Part shown: in pieces, positions 60,588 through 64,000 of the stretch
How the letters are laid out: each line of letters opens with the position of its first letter
Position numbering within the stretch: the first letter of the stretch is position 1
Source: Flavobacteriaceae bacterium
Lineage (GTDB): Bacteria; Bacteroidota; Bacteroidia; Flavobacteriales; Flavobacteriaceae
NCBI GenBank assembly: GCA_013214065.1
Contig: JABSPK010000007.1
Location: 92,759 to 156,758 of the forward strand
Direction of reading: 5' to 3'
DNA length: 64,000 nucleotides
Made by a program: the position numbers and the translations under genes
Notes under the pieces: generated by a model
Database searches by the model: none
Seen by the model: only the letters and a program-made list of their open reading frames with translations
What the model was told of the DNA's origin: nothing

Positions 60588-62255
60588 ATGTTGGCAATTT
60601 ATGTGCGAAAGTCCAGGGAGAGAAAAAAAGAAAAGAGCATTAAGGAGCAAAAGCTCTTAGGTCAAGAATTCGCCATTGAAAATAATATAGACTTTGAATT
60701 TTATGATGATGGCATAATAAGTGGTCAAAAAGGTAAGGCGGAAAGGAAACGTTTTTCAGAATTGCTTAAGGATATTGAATCCAATAAGATTACAGGTGTT
60801 TATATCTGGGATAGTTCAAGACTGGCACGTAATGAAATAGCATGGCACACCTTTGCCGATTTACTTAGGGATAAGGGAACTTTGCTCTATGACAATGGTG
60901 TTCCTGCTGATTTTAGAGATGAGAATACATATTTGTTCTATACGATTAAAGCAGGTATGGACGCTCATTTTGCAAGGGTTACTGCTAAGAAAATTAAAAC
61001 TGTCTTAAAAAGAAATGCTACTGAGGGTATCCCACATGGATTGTTGCCTTATGGCTACATAAAAAGCGAAAATGACAAATGGCAAATCGATGAAAATGAG
61101 GCGGAGGTTATTAAGTCAATTTTTGATTTATACGAAAAGGGATATGGGTATATCAGGATAGCAAAACATTTAAATGAGATGGGAATTGATACCCGTTATA
61201 ATATTGAGTGGACACCTGCCACTATAAGGTACATGATTTACAACACCACATATTCTGGCAGAGCAAAATATAATGACCTCGAAATAAAAGTCCCATCAAT
61301 CATTGATAAAAAAAGGCAGCAGAAGATAATTGCTAGTATAGGTAGTCGTTACAAAAAACCAGGTCCAAAATCCAAGAAATATCTATTGAACGAGATTAGT
61401 TTTTGCAAAAAATGTGGGACACGTTACACCATATCTCAAAGGACTAGACATACACATTATCGTTGTTTAAGCGAGGTTAATAGAGGAGTTCCAAAATGTT
61501 TCAGCAGGGCGGTGAGAGCCGAATTGTTGGACAAGCTTATTTTTGAAAATGTCCTTCTGGGAAGGGATTTATACGAACACGCCAAGAGTTCATACATGGA
61601 AGGGGGCAACGTCGAGCAAAGAAATGAACTTGAAAAGAAACTTAAATACCATAGTAAAAGATATGATGCTTTAAAGCAGGAACTCAAAAGAAGTTATCAA
61701 GGATATGTAAGGGGAAACACTCCATTAGAATTCTATCTTGATGAAAAAAAGAGGATTGACCGTCAAATGTTAAAAACTGAAGATAATATCAGGGAATTTG
61801 AAGATAATATTCAAAAAATCAATGATACCAATAGGGTTTTGGATGAAATCGAAGTTGATTTTAAACTTCCTAATGTTTGGGAGGATGAAAAAGACCCTAT
61901 AAAAAAAGCATGGATGGAGCATTCAATTCAGGAGGCTATCTCCGCTAATAGGATTGAAAGCAATAGAGAACAAATTGTGGAAAATATGCCCATTGAGGAG
62001 AAGATTGCTTTGGTTGAGAAGTACATTAAAAGAATCGAAATTCTACATTTTAAATCTCCTCTTTTAATTTCCATTGAATTCACTATCCCCATTCCTGCAA
62101 TGGAATTACTAGTAGAATCAAGATACTACGGTGCTAAGAATCTAACCACTGGCAAAATTCATATACTTCGTGACTTTGGAACAAGACCAAAGTTAGTGTA
62201 CAAAAGGATGTTGCTTGAATTTAAAGCCTTTCGGAAGCCAATAACAATTAGATGA
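60588..62255 (+). CDS. large serine recombinase (site-specific integrase)
   Basis: A 555-residue serine integrase. N-terminal resolvase catalytic domain (YVRKSRERKKEKSIKEQ, with Ser9 as nucleophile; GVYIWDSSRLARN), then the recombinase domain (about residues 145-250, GIPHGLLPYGYIK, GYIRIAKHLNEMGIDTRYN), a zinc ribbon (CKKCGTRYTI...YRCLSEVNRGVPKC) and a coiled coil (about 345-415). Such enzymes integrate elements by double-strand breaks at short att cores. AT-rich codon use unlike its neighbours supports recent transfer. Confidence 0.94.
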   Translation: MLAIYVRKSRERKKEKSIKEQKLLGQEFAIENNIDFEFYDDGIISGQKGKAERKRFSELLKDIESNKITGVYIWDSSRLARNEIAWHTFADLLRDKGTLLYDNGVPADFRDENTYLFYTIKAGMDAHFARVTAKKIKTVLKRNATEGIPHGLLPYGYIKSENDKWQIDENEAEVIKSIFDLYEKGYGYIRIAKHLNEMGIDTRYNIEWTPATIRYMIYNTTYSGRAKYNDLEIKVPSIIDKKRQQKIIASIGSRYKKPGPKSKKYLLNEISFCKKCGTRYTISQRTRHTHYRCLSEVNRGVPKCFSRAVRAELLDKLIFENVLLGRDLYEHAKSSYMEGGNVEQRNELEKKLKYHSKRYDALKQELKRSYQGYVRGNTPLEFYLDEKKRIDRQMLKTEDNIREFEDNIQKINDTNRVLDEIEVDFKLPNVWEDEKDPIKKAWMEHSIQEAISANRIESNREQIVENMPIEEKIALVEKYIKRIEILHFKSPLLISIEFTIPIPAMELLVESRYYGAKNLTTGKIHILRDFGTRPKLVYKRMLLEFKAFRKPITIR

Positions 62256-62367
62256 GTTCAATGCGATTTATCAGAGAAATTTTGAAAATTGGGAACAACC
62301 ATTCGAATCCGAAAGGTTTTTAATAATTCTTGATTCTAATGTTATCTCAAATTTTAAAGATAGCTTT

Positions 62368-63198
62368 TTATGGTCTCCATTTGTGATTAAGCCATTGTCT
62401 CTGAGTAGTCCAGAACTCTGCACCAGATATGCAATCCATCACAAATTCTTCCATATTAATGTCAATAACCTTAATTCTATCGTTCCCAATATCTGCCTTT
62501 GAAAACACATACATGTTGTGCCATCCGTTAACATCAAATTCTGGACTATTTCCATTCACCATATTTTGAAATTTAGGTAATCTCAAAAAGTCCCCATCTA
62601 AAACAATAGCGAATGAAACAAAAAAGGCATTCATAGCATTGATTGATGGTTCTCGGTCTCTGGTCACCCTATCTCTTATGGAAGTCTTTGATTGAATACA
62701 TCCAAAAACCAAAAAGTTTCCTTCCTTTTCAATTGCTAGATATAAATCAAAAATACTGGTACTAATTTGTTCTCTTAACCAACTCAAATCTCGAACTTCA
62801 TTAAGTATTTTCCCGTCTTTTAGCTCATAACTGAGTTCCTTTTGTAATAAAATCCTGATACCGTGTTCTTTCAAGTGAAGATTCCCAATGTCCCTAATCA
62901 TTTCTTCAAAAGCATGACCACTTGATTTTTTCCAACTATTGTCTGCTGAAATAACCTTTGATATAATTTCTTTATCTAAAATCCCAGAAAAGTTGTTGAC
63001 ATGGGAGACATATATGGTTTTCCAAATTTCTGAAGGTTCAACTTCTGGATAAGCTTTCATTGCCGTAATGGAGGCAAGCTTGATGGCTCTTTTTTGGGCA
63101 TATTTTCTCTTATCTTCAGCTTTTTTTAAATCAGAATTTTCATATTCTTCATTAAAGATGCTCTGGTATTCCTTAATACAAAACTCCTTAAAATCCAT
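62368..63198 (-). CDS. type II restriction endonuclease, probably BsaWI/CCGG family
   Basis: A 276-residue protein starting with ATG at 63198 (MDFKEFC), 5 bp after the methyltransferase stop; an upstream TTG at 63237 is less likely. A PD-(D/E)XK-like core is visible: Asp151 (SIFDLYLAIE) and Lys171 in CIQSKTSIRDR, with Glu183 further on. The KTSxR...DR pattern resembles the recognition-catalytic segment of CCGG-family enzymes such as Bse634I, and the length is close to BsaWI. This family assignment is tentative. Together with the adjoining cytosine methyltransferase it forms a restriction-modification pair. Confidence 0.8.
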   Translation of the reverse strand: MDFKEFCIKEYQSIFNEEYENSDLKKAEDKRKYAQKRAIKLASITAMKAYPEVEPSEIWKTIYVSHVNNFSGILDKEIISKVISADNSWKKSSGHAFEEMIRDIGNLHLKEHGIRILLQKELSYELKDGKILNEVRDLSWLREQISTSIFDLYLAIEKEGNFLVFGCIQSKTSIRDRVTRDREPSINAMNAFFVSFAIVLDGDFLRLPKFQNMVNGNSPEFDVNGWHNMYVFSKADIGNDRIKVIDINMEEFVMDCISGAEFWTTQRQWLNHKWRP

Positions 63199-63203
63199 AA
63201 GGT

Positions 63204-64000
63204 CTAATCCAGTATCTTTTTGATTGTTATTCCCCAATGATAAGCTAATAACGGTGGTACGGCATCACCAATTTGCTCATATTTATCTTGTGTTTCGTAC
63301 AAATGGGGGCATATAAATGGACCTCCCACAAACTGATAACTATCAGGAAAACTTTGTAAACGTGCCACTTCCCTTACTGTTAACGCTCTATCAAGTTTTG
63401 GATGAACTAACTCATCCAGGCAATGTGAAGTTACGGTCTTACTCACTTCAGTGGACTTTAACCTTTTATTTCTTTGGATAAACCACTTTTTTGGTAAAAT
63501 TTTATTTTCCTGTAATTTCTTTACTTCCTCTTCAGGGAACTTAAAGAACAAATCTTTCAAATTTTCTCCTGGTTCTAACAACTTAAATCTTTCGATTGTT
63601 GTTTCCCTATGGTTTGGGGCTACGTGGTAAGTCAGTTTTTTATTAATTCCACTTCCTAATTTCCAAAAATGATTATCCTTCAGCAATTTGGTATACTCGC
63701 TTTCTCTTTTATTATACCTTTTCTTTTCATTTTTTTCATTGGCAATAACTTTGGGAAGCCCTAAGAATGCATCGTTTACCGTTGTAATCCCGTTATGTTT
63801 TGCAATTGGGATTGAAAGACGAAGGTTTTTTTCCTTGGTTGCGATTATAAAGTATCTTTCTCTTTTTTGTGGAACTTGGAAATCATGAGATTTAAGGGTT
63901 GTTTGGACGTAATACTTGTAGCCGTTTTCGGAAAGCTCATCAAATAAGTCTTCTATTATCAATCTCTTACCACCTTTCTCGACTTTTTTGCTTAGAATGC
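63204..64000 (-). CDS. DNA cytosine-5 methyltransferase (partial, N-terminus outside window)
   Basis: C-terminal ~264 residues; the frame stays open to base 64000. Motif VIII is QKRERYFIIA, motif IX LTVREVARLQSFPDSY and motif X YEQIGDAVPPLLAYHWG, all typical of C5-methyltransferases. The target recognition domain lies between (about 63420-63700). The catalytic PC motif and AdoMet motif are beyond the window. A TTG at 63962 is only an internal codon. The endonuclease gene follows 5 bp after it. Confidence 0.93.
   Translation of the reverse strand, partial: ILSKKVEKGGKRLIIEDLFDELSENGYKYYVQTTLKSHDFQVPQKRERYFIIATKEKNLRLSIPIAKHNGITTVNDAFLGLPKVIANEKNEKKRYNKRESEYTKLLKDNHFWKLGSGINKKLTYHVAPNHRETTIERFKLLEPGENLKDLFFKFPEEEVKKLQENKILPKKWFIQRNKRLKSTEVSKTVTSHCLDELVHPKLDRALTVREVARLQSFPDSYQFVGGPFICPHLYETQDKYEQIGDAVPPLLAYHWGITIKKILD

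Larger units (their letters stand above)
60521..64000 (+). mobile_element. integrated element with serine recombinase and type II restriction-modification genes (left part)
   Basis: From about 60520 the sequence becomes clearly more AT-rich than the rest of the window and carries recombinase, endonuclease and methyltransferase genes with no relation to the flanking genes. The left edge falls within 60512-60538, where receptor coding sequence stops. The right edge is beyond the window. The integrase gene sits at the edge and reads inwards, as is usual for elements integrated by large serine recombinases. Confidence 0.82.

Overview
The window is a 64 kb chromosomal stretch from a marine-type member of the Flavobacteriaceae (Bacteroidota). 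Three things suggest this. The gene order RNase H / purN / acpP / fabF / rnc / IPExxxVDY-protein / pyk is typical of that family. The window carries a complete moxR-bat (aerotolerance) operon and DUF6090 and TonB-dependent receptor genes. Several candidate promoters have the Bacteroidota -7 element TAnnTTTG, with little Shine-Dalgarno sequence. No rRNA, tRNA or CRISPR array was seen.

Layout. 1-7.9 kb: purine and lipid core genes (partial glutamine amidotransferase/PurF, PfkB kinase, RNase H, purN, then acpP-fabF-rnc-IPExxxVDY-pyk). 7.8-14.1 kb: PAS protein, an AraC regulator with a small operon (His/Cys-rich microprotein, AhpD-like protein, cupredoxin-like protein), TetR, DNA polymerase IV, CYTH, YCII-type lipoprotein and lysoplasmalogenase. 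14.2-19.2 kb: tandem DUF6090 proteins, AEC transporter with Tat-exported aminotransferase, pheS. 19.3-31.0 kb: one minus-strand block with SulP transporter plus beta-carbonic anhydrase, then batE-D-C-B-A, a BatD-like protein, DUF58 and MoxR.

31.2-39.2 kb: aldo/keto reductase, YdfG-like SDR, AlbA_2 protein, amylosucrase plus fructokinase (a sucrose-to-glucan module that salvages fructose), a PPP phosphatase, and a frameshifted OmpA-family gene. 39.5-48 kb: ALDH7-type dehydrogenase, DUF1304, 3-hydroxyanthranilate dioxygenase, CAP lipoprotein, CvpA, glpD and gpsA tail to tail, and a duplicated-domain lipoprotein. 48-53 kb: an AraC regulator divergent from a phytanoyl-CoA-dioxygenase-like / sodium symporter / SDR / Dabb gene set, probably uptake and catabolism of an unknown substrate. 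53-58.2 kb: second SulP transporter and small secreted, NTF2-like, DUF1059 and cytochrome c genes.

58.3-64 kb: a TonB-dependent receptor gene has lost its 5' part exactly where AT-rich foreign DNA begins. That DNA carries a large serine recombinase, a BsaWI/CCGG-type restriction endonuclease (tentative) and a cytosine-5 methyltransferase that runs off the window. This looks like an integrated restriction-modification island that has inactivated an outer-membrane receptor. It is the most striking feature here. The second is a shared architecture at the two AraC loci: in each, 8-bp direct repeats spaced exactly 21 bp lie just upstream of the putative target promoter.
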